From the NCBI RefSeq assembly GCF_954871325.1, contig NC_088776.1:53710569-53774568 (forward strand): a stretch of DNA of 64,000 bases, given 5' to 3'. This stretch comes from Gordionus sp. m RMFG-2023. Its lineage: Eukaryota > Nematomorpha > Gordioida > Chordodea > Parachordodidae. Below, in pieces: positions 13,201-26,570 of the stretch. Under the pieces are notes generated by a model. That model ran no database searches. It worked only from the letters and a program-made list of their open reading frames with translations, and was not told the DNA's origin. Positions within the stretch are counted from its first letter, which is position 1; each line of letters opens with the position of its first letter. Made by a program: the position numbers and the translations under genes.

Positions 13201-14090
13201 TTTTAACTATAAATTATATTTCTAGTTGAAGAGGGTAATAAAATTTATATTTTATGATATTCAACTAAATGGAAATTATCACTTCCTTATTAACATGGAA
13301 ATTATCACTTCTTTATTAACATGATTATTACGATGATGATTTAGATACAATTAAAACCCGAATTTAATTAAAAGATTCATATTCTTATTATATACTGTCT
13401 TTATTATATTTGATATCAATAGAGCAGCCTGTATTGATTAAAAATGTATCTTTTTTCCTTCTTTATTACTTCTAGCGCTAACTTTTTAGTATTCAAAATA
13501 TATCGAATGAATATTCAATTTATTTTTCACATTTAGTTGTCGAATGTAAGTTATTTGATTAGACAATTATGGAAGATATTAAAAATATACTTTCATATAA
13601 AATCATATATTTTTAAAAAAATATTTGCTTATATTCATGTAAAGATTTTACCCGTAAGCATAAATAGAGCGTGCTATATTTTTTTAAAATGATATTTTAA
13701 AATAATTATATTATATAAAAGTTTAAACTTTCTTTTTTTAGTATTCGTATGTAAGGAAATTTAACTAAAATCCATCTGTTAACTATTTCTTTTAGTCATT
13801 ATGATACTATTATTTAATTTGAAAAATAACAAATATTAATTTTTTAACTTCGTTTGTAATATGTTTAACAATTTAAAATATAATTTTTTTTATTTATTTT
13901 GTGATTCATTAATACACTTGTTAAATGCTTTAAATTATTTTATAATTATATAGTATAATGAAGGTGAATTCCTATATTTTTTTAATATAACATTAAATGT
14001 TAATATTTTTTTGAAAATTTTGGTAATTATTAGTTTCTAACTTTAAACAAAAATATTATAAATTTTATATTAAATATCTTTTTTGTCTAT
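10210..14090. other. A+T-rich stretch without a recognised gene
   Basis: Apart from the weak 10608 candidate, no exon with both splice borders and family resemblance was found. Two 9-bp intervals (13536-13550 and about 13741-13750 areas) have acceptor and GTAAG-type donor sequences but nothing else to support them. A GC patch at 9740-10090, just upstream, looks like decayed coding DNA of unknown origin. Confidence 0.4.
10608..10625 (+). CDS. Weak candidate last exon
   Basis: A strong acceptor (TTTTCTTTCACAG) is followed in phase 1 by G-S-N-L-L-F and a stop. It would terminate a transcript spliced from the preceding microexons. The open stretch is too short to be convincing on its own. Confidence 0.15.
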
Positions 14091-14091
14091 G

Positions 14092-14386
14092 CCATTCCTT
14101 CCTTCCTTCCTTCTTTCCTTCCTTCCTTCCTTCCTTTCTTCCTTCCTTCCTTCCTTCCTTCCTTCCTTCCTTCCTTCCTTCCTTCCTACCTTCCTTCCTT
14201 CCTTCCTTCCTTCCTTCCTTCCTTCCTTCCTTCCTTCCTTCCTTCCTTCCTTCCTTCCTTCCTTCCTTCCTTCCTTCCTTCCTTCCTTCCTTCCTTCCTT
14301 CCTTCCTTCCTTCCTTCCTTCCTTCCTTCCTTCCTTCCTTCCTTCCTTCCTTCCTTCCTTCCTTCCTTCCTTCCTTCCTTCCTCTC
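14092..14386 (+). repeat. (TTCC)n microsatellite
   Basis: A nearly pure TTCC tetranucleotide run of about 290 bp has a few interruptions at its 5' end and decays into CTCC at the 3' end. It abuts the left target duplication of the hAT element at 14445. The long open frame across it (Pro-Phe-Leu-Ser) is an artefact of the repeat. Confidence 0.97.
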
Positions 14387-14444
14387 TCCTCCTTCCTCCC
14401 TTTCTCCCCTCCCTCCCTACCTTCTTTCTTCCTTTCCTACTGCT

Positions 14445-17400
14445 CAGGGTTTCGAACCGTTTAGTATAACGGTTCGGTTCGTTCCGGTTTTTAGTTTAAA
14501 ATTTTATAAAGGTTTTGTTCCATTTCGGTTTTTTAAAAAAATAATCATATCGGTTCGGTTTATAATTTATAACGGTTCTTTTCGGTTTGTTCCGGTTTTT
14601 ATAAATTTAATTTTAAAAAAAATTAATCATTAACCATGTATATATTAATTTTAGAGAAAAATCTTTTTATAATTTCTTATTTAATTTAACCATGAATGAT
14701 AATCTAATAGATATTTTTATTAAACTTAGTAAATATAAATTAGACAAATCAATTCTTTTTATTTCATAAATAAGATAAACACAAACATGCGCAAATACAA
14801 TGAGGAATAAAATAACACATAAATATAATGAAATTTATATTATTTATTTTTAAAAAGAGAATTGGAACGGATAACTAAAATATTTTCTAATATTTCAGGA
14901 TTTAATTTAGTTCTTTGCGCAGAGAGTATAAACTTAAGGCTAGAAAATGCTCTTTCTACGGATACCTGCGTAGCTGGAACTGCTAGCACAACCATAGCTA
15001 ACTTATAAAGTTCTGGCATACTATTCTTTACATTTTCCCAATAATTCAAAAGATTTATCTCTCTATATTATCAAATGACCGAATTATATACTCTATTTCT
15101 ACACATTTATTATAATTTTCTATGCCCTGAGAACTATTCTTATTAAGGCTTTCATGCGACATTAATAAATCTTCAAAATCATCATCTAAGTTATCTTTCG
15201 AATGTGAACACGTAGGAATAGTATCTAGATTTTCAATATTCTGATTATTTAAATTTTGGATTAAGTTCCAAGTTTTATAAAGATGTTTTTTGGCGATATC
15301 TTTTTCTTCAAATGATCAAAATACATTATATCTTGGGTCGAGATATATAGCTGAGCAAAAAACTTCATTTTTCAAATTAATCTCTCGTGCTTTGATTGTA
15401 CAAACTAAAAGTTTGGCAAATGAAGTGTCTATTTTGCTAGTTTGCATGATACATTTGATCCATGCTGCATAAAAATCTCCCATGGTCATTTGTTCACTTT
15501 GTATATATTTTGTCAAAATATAAAATGGATATAAAGCTTTTAATATATCACTAATTATTTTCCATTCATTCTCTGACAAACATTTTTCACGATCATTACT
15601 TTGGGCCGATATTTCTTGGCAAAAGTTTTTTAACTCTAATAATCTTTCCAACATTAAATAGATTGAATTCCATCTTGTGCAACAATCTATTAGTGGCTTT
15701 TTTAAATTTAATTTGGACAAAATAGACATTGTAGTCTGATTTCTTATTTTTTTTGCAAATGTTTCTTGCTTTATTAATAATAACAATTTCATTTGAATTT
15801 TTTAGGCAATCATTAATTGCTAATTGAAATGTGTGGGAGGCACATCTAATCCCCATTAACATGGATCTCGTATGAGGTACAAGATTAATACTTTCAATAT
15901 TATCAAAAGGTTCTTCATTTTCATTAACAATTATATCATCATTGTTATTTAAATTATCATTATCTAAATAATAATTAAGGATATCATCTTCATCATCTTC
16001 TTCATCATGATGTATTAACAGCTTGATTAATTTAATCATGTTAGCTGCATTGTCTGTGGTTATCGTATAAATTTGATCAATTCTTATTTCATGTTAGTTT
16101 AGAACATCTAGAATAATTTTTTTTAGATATTCTAATGTATGTCTTTCTTTTATCTCTTTCATGCATAACGTTCTTAATTTTATTTTTCCATTATCTATAA
16201 ATTGAATATTGATCCCCAGTATGGACCTATCATATCGAGTTGCAATATCTAATTTTAACGATATAAGTTTTTGGTATATTTCTTTTTTTAAATTTTGCGA
16301 AAAATCAAATGCCATTTTTTTAATATTATTGCGTATATTTTCAGAATTGATGGTTAAATTACCACCCAATCCTACAATTATCGGATCTATAATATTTCTA
16401 AATGCTTTGTCATCAATTGATTTTATTGGTCTCCCATGAACTGTGATTAACTCAGTGCAGGAGCGGATTAAAGTGTCTTTATTAATATTAATTTGTATTG
16501 TATTAGTTTTGGTAAAAGCATTTTGAATTGTATTATGATTATTTGCATTTTTTGTTATTGTTTTTTTAATAGTCAAATTATCTTCTTTTTTTTTTAATAA
16601 TTTGAATTCCTTATCGTGGAATCTTTCTATATGTCGTTCAAGATTTGCTGCATGGTCCCCGGTTAAAACTTTACCACAGTTTTCTAGTTTACAAGTAGAT
16701 TGATTTTTTACAATATCTAATTTAAAATATGATCGCACAGGATTTGACTTTTCCCGAACCATTTAATAGATACTAATATGCTATATGATGATGAATAGAT
16801 CAGAATCTTTTATTATAAAAATAGAATAAATAAATTTCTTAATAGAATCAGTATAATTTTTTATTTATCTTATCTGACAAGATCTCTCCCAAAAACGTGA
16901 ATTATATGCAGGCCTACCCTTCATATAATTATGCCGATTTTTTCCTCAAAGATACTAACAACAAACCTTGTACACAGATGAAACTAAATAAGTGAATGGA
17001 GCTTACTAATACCATTTTAATAAATAATTTGATTTAATAGAGAAAAGAAAGAAGCAAAAAGATAAGATATAAAATAAGAAGAAAAGAAATAGAAAAGCTG
17101 TTTAAAATTCCAAAAACAACTGTCTTTTATTAAAAAATTAAAGTTAATTAAATTAAAACTTTAATGGATACTTTATCATTTTATAATTATCCAATTGAAT
17201 TTCATGTGTTTAAATTTTATTTGGTACTATAAGATTTAGAAGGTTAATCAGTAAGTAGTTATTATTTCAAGAAATTATCCACTAAAGTGTAAATGGAAAT
17301 AAATAAATAAATTAACCATAAAATACAGGAATATTAATTAACAATCATATGTTTTTTTTTAATTTCAGAATTCTAATATTCATTTAAGTCATTATAAATT

Positions 17401-17978
17401 ATTCATTATGAAAATATTAATTAATAAGAAATTAATATAAAACAGTATTTTATTAAAAGTAATCAGTACCTGATTTTCTTTAGATGTTAGTTAGAATTAT
17501 GATTTTTCCCAAATTATTAGCAAGTATTAATAAGCTAATTAATAACTAATATACATATATATATATATATAAGAATAAACTTGTTAATTTAAAGAATAGT
17601 CTTGTTTGATTTTAAGATTCTTATCTAATTAACTGGTAATTCGCCTAATCTCTATTAAATTGAGTATTTATTAAAGTGAAAAGAAAAAACAATAAACATG
17701 GTGGTATTAATTGACATGTAAAAAAAATTCAATTTGAAAAGAAATAAAGAGTTTAAAAATTTCCCCAAGGAAAATTCAAATTTCAAATTTAGGTTAATAA
17801 TGTTTAAATTTAATTATTTTTTAAAACCGTTTTGAACCGGTTTAAACCGGTTTAAAATATTTATAACGGTTCGGTTCGCTCTTTTTATAGTTTCTTTATA
17901 ACGGTTCGGTTACGGTTCAGAAAATTATAACGGTTCATTCCGGTTTGGCGGTTCGGTTCGGTTCGGTTCGAAACCCTG
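14445..17978 (-). mobile_element. Complete hAT DNA transposon, 3.5 kb
   Basis: The element is bounded by perfect terminal inverted repeats, CAGGGTTTCGAACCG on the left and CGGTTCGAAACCCTG on the right. These are followed inwards by many GGTTCGGTT subterminal repeats. It is flanked by a perfect 8-bp target duplication, CTACTGCT at 14437-14444 and 17979-17986, as expected for hAT. The transposase lies on the minus strand and is broken. The intact duplication and termini argue for a fairly recent insertion, though the transposase is no longer open. Confidence 0.95.
14840..16762 (-). pseudogene. hAT transposase, broken
   Basis: The reading starts at the ATG at 16762. Residues about 22-50 form a BED-type zinc finger (C-x5-C, then H-x4-H after AANLERH). 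The middle has the WNS-type segment CCTRWNSIYLM and a long acidic Asp/Asn run. The C-terminus (15049-14840) is the classic hAT dimerisation domain, with ELYKLAMVVLAVPATQ, VSVERAFSSLKFILSAQRT and NPEILENILVIR. The family product is a DDE transposase that cuts and pastes the element. It is disrupted by in-frame stops near 16092 and 15317 and by frame changes near 15785 and 15060, so it is a pseudogene. The nested element at 38667-39276 has a related C-terminal domain. Confidence 0.92.
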
Positions 17979-18451
17979 CTACTGCTATTAAAAGGGTTAA
18001 ACACTTGGAGTTTTTATTGAAAGATAGAACTATTTTTATGTTTATACTTGTTTATTTTTATTGAGTTAAGTTTTTTAAGAGTGGGAAGATTTTCGAAAAA
18101 GCGTGAAAATACGTTTCTTTCAATAAATGATAATGTGTTAATCAGATGAATCCATTTTTATTAAATGAAACCAATTAAAGAGTTTTACATACTTTTCCTT
18201 GGTTTATTTATTCTAAAATTATTGTATATTTATGTTCAAAATTACATAGTTCTAACATTAGATAATATCATATAAAAACAATTTTTTAAGTGCTAGTTTA
18301 ATTTTAATTAAGACTTACAAATTTCAATATTTTTATTGAATTTAAGCTTGAGTATACTTCCATATAAGGGTTGTTAAAATTTACTCTAATGGTACTTGGT
18401 TGTTTCTTCCATTTTAGAAATTCTTCAGAAAAAAAAGATATATATTTTGTT

Positions 18452-18667
18452 TTATTGTTAAACAACGCGATTTAGGTCGATTTTCAAAAAGGCCTGATTA
18501 GGATTTTAGACAAAATAATATTATACAAACCTGGAGATACTAATAGACCGCAGAAATGTTTGAACCTCTATTTAAAAAATCTCGAGGCTTTCATAATATT
18601 ATTTTGGCTAAATCTTAATGGATGGCCGTTTTTAAAAATCGATCCAAATTGGGCCGTTTAACAATAT
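18452..18667. mobile_element. Palindromic MITE, family A, copy 1
   Basis: The left half (TTGTTAAACAACGCGATTT then GGTCGATTTTC) is the inverted complement of the right half (GATCCAAATTGGGCCGTTTAAC), with pairing extending some 55 bp. No coding sequence is present. Related copies lie near 39882 and 42975. Confidence 0.7.
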
Positions 18668-21290
18668 TTGTATTTTGAGTTATAACAATTGGTGTTTTAA
18701 ATACAATGAATATTGATGTATAAAATTCCTTTTAATTAATATAATATAATTTATCTTCTATAATTTATTTGTGAAATAATTTTAAAATTATATTTTGTAT
18801 ATAATACTAGAAATCAAAAAACATTCTCCATTATGTTATCAATACCATATTTAATATTTCATTAGGTGATGGATTATTAATTTTTTTGTATAATATTCAT
18901 TGATTTGCAATGCTTAATAATTTATACTTTCTTTGTAGACATTTATTTGGTATATCATTTTGTATTTTTTTGAAATATATGGCATCTTTATCATAATCAG
19001 AATAATAATAATATATTTATAAGCTCAAATTTGTTAAATACTCCGTTCATCCATATTATATATATCACCTGAAAAAACATTTGTCACTTAAGAATTTCAT
19101 ATTATAAAAAAACAGCTCATATTGTGATTCGTGATTTTAGACAAACTCGTATCTGGTGTTCTTATAAATATAGATTTTTCTAATTAAAAGTAAATTTCTG
19201 CTTAGAGATTTCTAATACACATCCTGCTAAAACTTGCCCTAGGTTTTCTTATTTAATTAAAATTTAATTTTAATAAAAATAAATTACTATAAATATTGTC
19301 AACATTTAAAAGTTTGATAAAATAGAAATTTCCTTATAATTTAGAATTGGTATTTAGTCTGAGTAACCTTTATTAAAAAAATTTATTAGAAAAAATCTAA
19401 AATATTAAGTAACTTTTGATGTGTTAAGATAAATTCCCATTTAAAACTTTTCCTTAGAATATTTATTATGCTAATCATGATGAGAATCTATTCTTATTAA
19501 AATACATTTATCATTTAAAATATCAAGATATAACTATCCATATAATTTTTTCAACCTTTATTTTCAGTATGTTTAAACGTATTTTACACTCTTTGAAAAT
19601 TTATATATGACCAAATAGTTATATATATACATGATTAGATTTTTGTCATTTTAGTTAATTTGATATATAATATTTAGTTTTTTGGGAAGGGGGAGGAAAA
19701 TATTCTATGCATAAACGTATATAAGAATACATAAAGAAATTTTTTTTTTATTAATATTGTGAATATGGTATATTTTTTAATAATTCATTAAAAAAATTGA
19801 CAGATTACTGGAATTTCAAGAATAAAAAAACCAGTAAAAAGTTTGCAAAGTCAGATTTTTGAAAAAGCTAATAACGAAATGAGTTTTTTTTGCATTTTTA
19901 ATAAAAAAACACCGAATCAATAACCTAAATAGAAATTAAAAAATACTGAATTCTAAATATAAAAAAATTAATTTTTTAAAAAAATAAATATAAAAAACTT
20001 ATCAAGAAGTTCATATCATTTGTACTTAGTATTTTTTGAATGATTTTTTTCCTTAATAAAAATGAGATATCTCTTAAAATGGTAAATTATTTAAGGCAAA
20101 ATTGTTAAATTTAAAATAATACCTTAAATTTATATTTTTGTATTTCATGAGAGTTGAAAGGTTAAAATAATAAGTAAATACATAATCGGTAAAAGTGTTT
20201 ATTCTTAAAATTGGGAGTTCAAATTTTTAATAAAAGATAAGGGTTTATACAATATTTATGATTGATAAAATTAATATTATTGATAACTTTTATTATTGGC
20301 AGAATTATACTTTAAAGTTTAAAATTGAAGAAAATAAAAGGTATTAGAAAATCATTATTTCTTGGATAATAGAATCAAAATACAAGGCAAAACATAAATA
20401 CATATTTTTAGATGTAGAAGATTATATTTATTAGATTTTAATAAGAAATAAACGCTTAACTGCAGCTTAGTAAATAAATTTAAAACCCCCTCAATTATAT
20501 AATTGATTTTGTACGAAGTATTAAGCAAAAATAATCTTACACTTCAATATAAGAGGATAAATTTATAGATTGATCAGCTGCAAAATTTTACTAAAAATAA
20601 AACGTGCTTCATAACATTCATTTAAAATGTAAGTCTATTTGGAGCATATCACTAATATTTATATTTATTACAAATTAAATTGGGATAAAATCTAAAATAA
20701 AAAATAATTTGGCCCTGCACTATAACTTACACTATACCCTGAAGGTATATTGCTTTACTTCATTTTATTAGACATCTTACTTTAAAATCTTTCGCCTTCT
20801 ATTGTTTCTCATCAAGTTGTATTAGTTAATTTTTTTAGTTTTAACAAATACAGGTATATAAACCTATGAAACTAAAAGTTTAAATCGGAATAAATTAAAT
20901 AATCTATAATATATTCCTAATTTAAAAAATTAAGTGGCATTATAATAAAAGCCAAGCTATATCTTTTGGAGTCTGGACCCGCTAAATTAAAAAAGAATCA
21001 ATTTAGAGTCAAATTGAAAATAGTAGTTGAACTTTGATAATAATATTAGTTAAATTCTTTTATATTAAAATATTTTATTATTCTAAAAATTTAAAATTTT
21101 TGTTATTTAACTTTTACTATTTTTCGTTTTATATATTTTTGGGGAAAGGGAATTGTATAGGAATATATTATTAACTTAAAATATCCTTTAAAAATAAGCG
21201 ATATTAAGATAGCCCGCCCTCTTTCACTAGGCCTGTGTCATACTATCTATAAAAGGTTCATCAGGCTTTTTATTTACTTTAAAAATTTTT
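18668..21290. other. A+T-rich stretch without a recognised gene
   Basis: I see only short chance open frames. One 15-bp interval at 20839-20853 has a good acceptor (TTTTTTTAG) and a GTATAT donor and reads V-L-T-N-T in phase 1, but it lacks the family motif. It is recorded as a weak candidate microexon only. Confidence 0.35.
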
Positions 21291-21379
21291 TATTCATCCC
21301 AAAGATTTTATATTCATCCCAAAGATTTTACATATCTTCTGTTCATCAACAATTTTCACTTCCCCCGAAATATTATTAG

Positions 21380-22560
21380 ATCTCGAAGTCCATTTAAAAA
21401 ATACTATTGAATTTATTTTAAACATCAAATTCTCATCACTCTCCTGGATGCAAGCTGCCCTTCCATCAAAACTATTAGGTATAGGTATCCAATCCTCCAT
21501 ATCCTAGAGCATTTTAGTCTTTCTATCCTCTGTTGCTAAATTTCTATTTATACTTGGAGACTTGGGTACTATCGACCCACATCATATAGAAGCATTAGAT
21601 CTCTAGAAAAAAATGCCCCAAACTGCCCATATCCAAATTCTATAAGACAAAGAGACTGGAATTTGCCATTGATACAGCATTGCGTCGAATACTTATATTC
21701 GAAGCTGTTCAAAGAAAATCTCCTTCTCCACCTAAACCCAACCCCAATTATACATAATAATACAATATGAATTTTTTACGCCAGATCAAATATATCAAGC
21801 CCCATCCATATGCCACCTGGGAAACTGTACCTAGCTCTAATCTAGGCTTGCTACTTACCAACGAAAAACTCAGAATAGCTATTGGTCTTAGCTTAGGCAA
21901 TCGTAACGCCTATCATGTGTCCTATGTGAAACTCACATTGATAATCTTGGACACCACCCCCTACACTGTCGTTTCTCATACCTAGCTCTATTCTAGACTT
22001 GCTACTTACCAACGAAGAACTCAGAATAGCTATTGGTCTTCGCTTAGCCTGCGAAATCGTAACGCCTACATCATGTGTCCTATGTGAAACTCACATTGAT
22101 AGTCTTGGACACCACCCCCTACACTGTCGTTTCTCAAAAGGCAGACTTCTTAGACACTCTGCTATCAATTCAATCATCAATAGAACCCTGAAATCCATAA
22201 ATATTTCCTCTTCGCTGAAACCCACAGGCCTTAGCTCCGATAATCAAATCAGACGGGATATGACACTAGTCGATTGGAACCAAGGTTTACCTCTCGCTTG
22301 GGATTATATATGCTTAGATTGTTTTGTCAAACCTTTCTGCCAACTCCATCACGAAAGCTGAGAATACAAAAACCAATAAATATTGTCACTTAAATAATGT
22401 TTCGTTCGTTCCGGTAGTCTCAGACACCTGTGGATCATTTGAACCCCAAGCCCTTAAATTATTTAAAACAATAGGGCAAAGATTACGTTTATCCACAGGT
22501 GATCCAAAATAAGGATTCTACCTTCGACAAAAAATATCTATCTAAATCTGTCTTTCCAAC
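21380..22560 (+). mobile_element. LINE (non-LTR retrotransposon) 3' fragment
   Basis: The plus strand encodes the region downstream of the reverse transcriptase core of an invertebrate-type LINE. First comes a segment like the usual QASLPV-GGLGIRS motif (here QAALPSKLLGIGIQSS, near 21450). Then follow LTNEELRIAIGLRL, a Cys/His-containing stretch (CVLC then GHHPLHCRFSKGRLLRH), and ending segments like TLVDWNQGLPLAWD and FKTIGQRLRLSTGDP up to about 22511. Several frame changes and stops are present and the 5' part is missing, so it is a dead 5'-truncated copy. Its base composition is GC-richer than the surroundings. The minus-strand frame over its left part is a shadow. Confidence 0.85.
21826..22137 (+). 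repeat. Tandem duplication inside the LINE, ~155-bp unit
   Basis: The block that begins CCTAGCTCTA and runs through the LTNEELRIA codons to CACTGTCGTTTCTCA occurs twice, about 21826-21979 and 21981-22137. The first copy has small deletions, so only the second keeps the longer reading frame. This is a local duplication after or during insertion. Confidence 0.85.
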
Positions 22561-25350
22561 TGCATATCCATACATGGGTCATTAAACCCCGCCCACCATA
22601 CCTATTTTTTTTAATACCCCTTCTTTTAATTATATATTTTTATATTGATTATAGATATAGTTGTTAATATGAAATTATTATATTTTCAATGTATTAGAGT
22701 TTATTAAAATATGTTTTTTTAATGAGTGTGATAATTTCTTTTAAAAAATTAATAAAGGACTTGATAAAAAAAATAAAAAAAAATAATAATAACTACTCCT
22801 ATTTATAAATTTAATAAGAAAATTTATTATCTAATATTTTAATATATAATATTATAAGGTTTGAATTCATTTTATATTTTTAAAAGATTTTATTTAAAAA
22901 TAATTTATTTTTTAAAGATTCTATTTAAAAATAATCTTTTATAAAATTATTTACAATTAAAAAATTTTTTTTATGATGAATATTATATTTGTTCTTGATT
23001 ACGCGAGAATATATATAACAACGATAAGTCTCTATTTGATTTTAAGGACATCCCATGGAGATCTAAAGGCGATGACTAACACTGCAGGACCTAATGGTAT
23101 ATAAATTATAAACACATTTTAATAATATTTACACTTTTACAAAACTTCATATGATTAGAGCAACAGATTTAATAATTTTTTCTTTATAAAAAACTTTCTC
23201 GTTTATGAGCCTTATCTCATTTTTTAAGATAATAAAGCTATTTCTTCGAATTACAAACATCCTTATCAATCCCAGAAATTTTTATCATGCAGTGAAAGGA
23301 ATATGATGAAGTGGTGCTTATTAGGGCTAAATGAGCTTGAAATAAAAACCACTATTTAAATTAATATAAATATTTATTTGTATTTTAATTAATAATTATT
23401 TCTAATAAAATTTTTTACTCTACCTCATTTCACTATTTATTTTCATAAAAGGTTCAATTGGTAATTAAAAATATTTTATATTAGAGATAACCGACTAACC
23501 CCCACTATGTAAATATATTTTAAAAAGTTTTTTCAGTCTAGCCGTTATGTTTTAACCCACTTTGAAAATATATTTTACACAAATAGCCTGTACTAGGGTC
23601 AACATGACCTTTTGGAGAGGGGTAAGAACAGTTTACTTCTATATTTTTGAAGGGGGTAAGTATCTAAGGGTTAAGGGATATGGGTATAAGCATCTAAGTG
23701 AGATAAGGGTTGGCATCTAAGGGGGTATATATCTTAGGTTGGAGGTAGGAGGCAGGCATCTAATGGGGGTTAAAATTTTTGGTGTTATCAATTACATTTT
23801 TAGAAAATATAGGGCAAAATATATCCCTGTAAGAAATTTTTAATAAATTAATTATATATCTATTCTATATATATAATTATTTTATATGTCAAATATTTTA
23901 TTTAAAAAAACGATTGTAATTTAAAAATAAGAATAAAATACAATGTCTGTATTGAAATAATATATATTTAAAAATAATAAAATTATATTAAAATAAAGAA
24001 AAATATATAGAATTTCATGTAAAATTTTAAAAAATGAACATGTTACACTAAAGAAGAATGAATGCGAAACTAAATCGGCAAATCTGATAAAAAGGTAGAA
24101 TCTTGGGATTAACTGTAATAAGTCTCTTATTTTTCCAATGACTTTGCAAAATTTGTGAGCCTCCCTTCCCACCAATAAATTTTCAGTTATGCAGACGAGG
24201 GTCCGGCCCAATTTACTAAGACAGGCCTGGCCCTTTATAATTTTTTTATGAAGGAAAATTCTTCAAAGTAAATTAAAGGTTAAAATAATTTATTTTACTA
24301 AAATACATGTGACACAAAACCTATAAAAAAAATAGAGAAATAATATTTCTATAATCAATATATTCATTATTTTACAATATCAAAAAATATTGAATAAATA
24401 GGAAGGGATAATAAAAACGAGTGTCTAGATAAGTGACTTGAGAAGTAGACTGTCGTTAAAGTGAATGTAGCAAACTTTCCTGAAAGCTATGGCGAGTCCC
24501 TGTCATAGAATAAAACCTCTGAATGTGGGGAAAAGTTATCAAGAAGTAAAGTTGATGTCAATGGCATGTTTAAACTCATTGAAGTTGTAGCTAATAATTA
24601 TAGATGTCTTCTAAAATGACCAGATCCTTTGAAGTAATTTGATTACAAGCTAGATAAGAGAGATTAAACTACAAGTTTCACTTAGGTTTGTTATTTCCTT
24701 CTTATAAATGCTAAGAAGGATAGAAAAATTTAAAACAATTGTTGAGTACAAAATATAAAGGATGCAGGTTTTTGAGAAGAAATGTTTTCTGCAATGATAA
24801 AATGTCATATCCAAGCTTAAGGAAAGTTGTGTTCACTACTTTTTTGACTTTAAATTATGGGCAACTTATGTTATCATTATTAGAATACCATATATAAAGT
24901 CTATGAGAAATGGTGTCATAGAGAAATTTGGTAGGATCACATTAAGGTCGAACGGAGGAAAAGAGTATATATGTTCAGAGGCTCTGCAAATGAATTATAA
25001 TTGGAAACTAATTTGAAATAGCTTTTAAAATAGAGGTAGTTGATTTTCTTTAAAGTTTTTATTTTTAAAATGAAAAAACTTTTTATTATATAATATAAAA
25101 GGTGTAACTAAAATATAGGAAATTTAAGTTATTCCTCCTTACTATTAATATTTACCTGCATAAAGAATGCTGATATTATATAATATGTTAGGCATTTAGT
25201 TTGATTTGATATTTCTCAATACTTAAAGATTCTATCATATACAATATCACATTATTTGATTTTCCTAAAGGCAACTTTATATCAACTTATTTGAAATTTT
25301 ACACTGAACTATATCGTTAAATTTCATATTTGTTGTCATTATTAACGGGA
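22561..25350. other. A+T-rich stretch; G-rich short repeats; no recognised gene
   Basis: At about 23610-23770 a GGGGGTAAG/GCATCTAAGGGG motif recurs imperfectly four or five times. Around 24190-24235 two hAT-terminus-like motifs (GGGTCCGGCCC and CAGGCCTGGCCC) occur close together. The block 24420-25020 is less A+T-rich and could be decayed coding DNA, but I recognise no protein in it. Confidence 0.4.
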
Positions 25351-25353
25351 AAC

Positions 25354-26570
25354 ATGCCTGATTCTTGTTTCAATAATTTTGAACTGACCAATGATGAGAT
25401 AATATCTTGTATGGCTGTAATCAATGATCAAATTATACAATTTAATCTTGATTTGGAATTATTAACAAATCTGGCAGAATTTTAATAAAATAATGGTTTG
25501 GAAAAATGTGTGAATATGGGAAAGTGCAAACCATGTTCACTGATATGGTGGACATATCTGCATCAATCTATAAGTTTGATTGTTATAAGACTTTTATCAA
25601 ATCATTCGACAATTTTTCTTCGGAGCGAATATAGTTTTATTTAGAAAACCCTATTCAAAAAAACGTAATTGACTTGGCAATAAACGCGTGTAAATTTAAA
25701 TTTCCATAATATTTAAAACAAGTAATTATTGATATTAAATATAATCATCCAGTTATTTTAACTCCTAAAATTGTAGAAAATAAAAAAATATACAGATAAT
25801 AATTTTATTATAGAAGAGTATGAGATAAACTTCTCATTCTCTGATTAATTAGTTTCATAAATATTTCGATCATTATAATTTCATAAATAACAGTTTATTG
25901 AAACAAAAGATGAATATATTGCAATTTGAGAATTCATTTGTTATTTTTATTTTAATGAGTATATCAAATTCTTGACATGACTCATTTTAAGCTAAAAAAT
26001 GTTTGCCTTCGATTTTTAGTCAATTTGACACATTTTTATAAAGTTCCTACATCCCAAAATTCCAAGGCAATTCCTTATATTCTCAGGGCGGAAATTTTAT
26101 ATAGCATATTTAAATTCCTTTGCCTTTAATTTAACTTCGCGCCAAAACTTATCGAAACCATCATATTGTCGTATTGAATCTAGAATTTTGATCAGGATTT
26201 CTAATTTATATTTAACATTTTAAAAATGTAATAAAGAATTTTGAATATCAGCATTTTAATTCTATTCTCTCAAATATTGTTTCCTGATTTTAAGAAATAA
26301 AAGGTTTTCAATTGCTTTATTTAGTAAAATTAATTTTTGGCTTTGTAGTTAACCTCACTACAAAAAGTATTTATAATTTTTAATAAAAGTTTAATTATTA
26401 TTTAATAATTATTCTTATTGATCTTATTATTCGCATACCCAAGAACTATCATTTTCTTTTGGGTGGAACGAAATAACTCCCTACATTTTTGAGAATCTCG
26501 AACAAAGGAAATAAATCTTTCAATAATACTAGAAATTGCAACTTTTGGAATAATATTAAATGTTTCATAT
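25354..26570. pseudogene. Decayed coding DNA of unknown origin
   Basis: Coding-like composition appears on the plus strand from the ATG at 25354 (a 43-residue frame starting MPDSCFNNFELTNDEII) and on the minus strand between about 26050 and 26560 (segments such as QYDGFDKFWREVKLKAKEF). The minus-strand segments are vaguely reminiscent of hAT-type transposase text, without a decisive motif. The region looks like a fossil with many breaks. I do not recognise the family. Confidence 0.3.

Noticed and set aside
13530-13755. Two 9-bp microexons (TTGTCGAAT and TATTCGTAT) with good borders
   Set aside because: Both end in T rather than G, lack the family motif, and intervals of this size with AG and GT borders are expected by chance in A+T-rich DNA.
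14083-14469. 128-codon Pro-Ser-Phe-Leu repeat frame
   Set aside because: It is a translation of the (TTCC)n microsatellite and has no other support.
15290-16439. Plus-strand frames inside the hAT element
   Set aside because: Antisense shadows of the minus-strand transposase.
21294-21500. 68-codon minus-strand frame
   Set aside because: It is antisense to the LINE fragment, whose plus-strand text is recognisable here.
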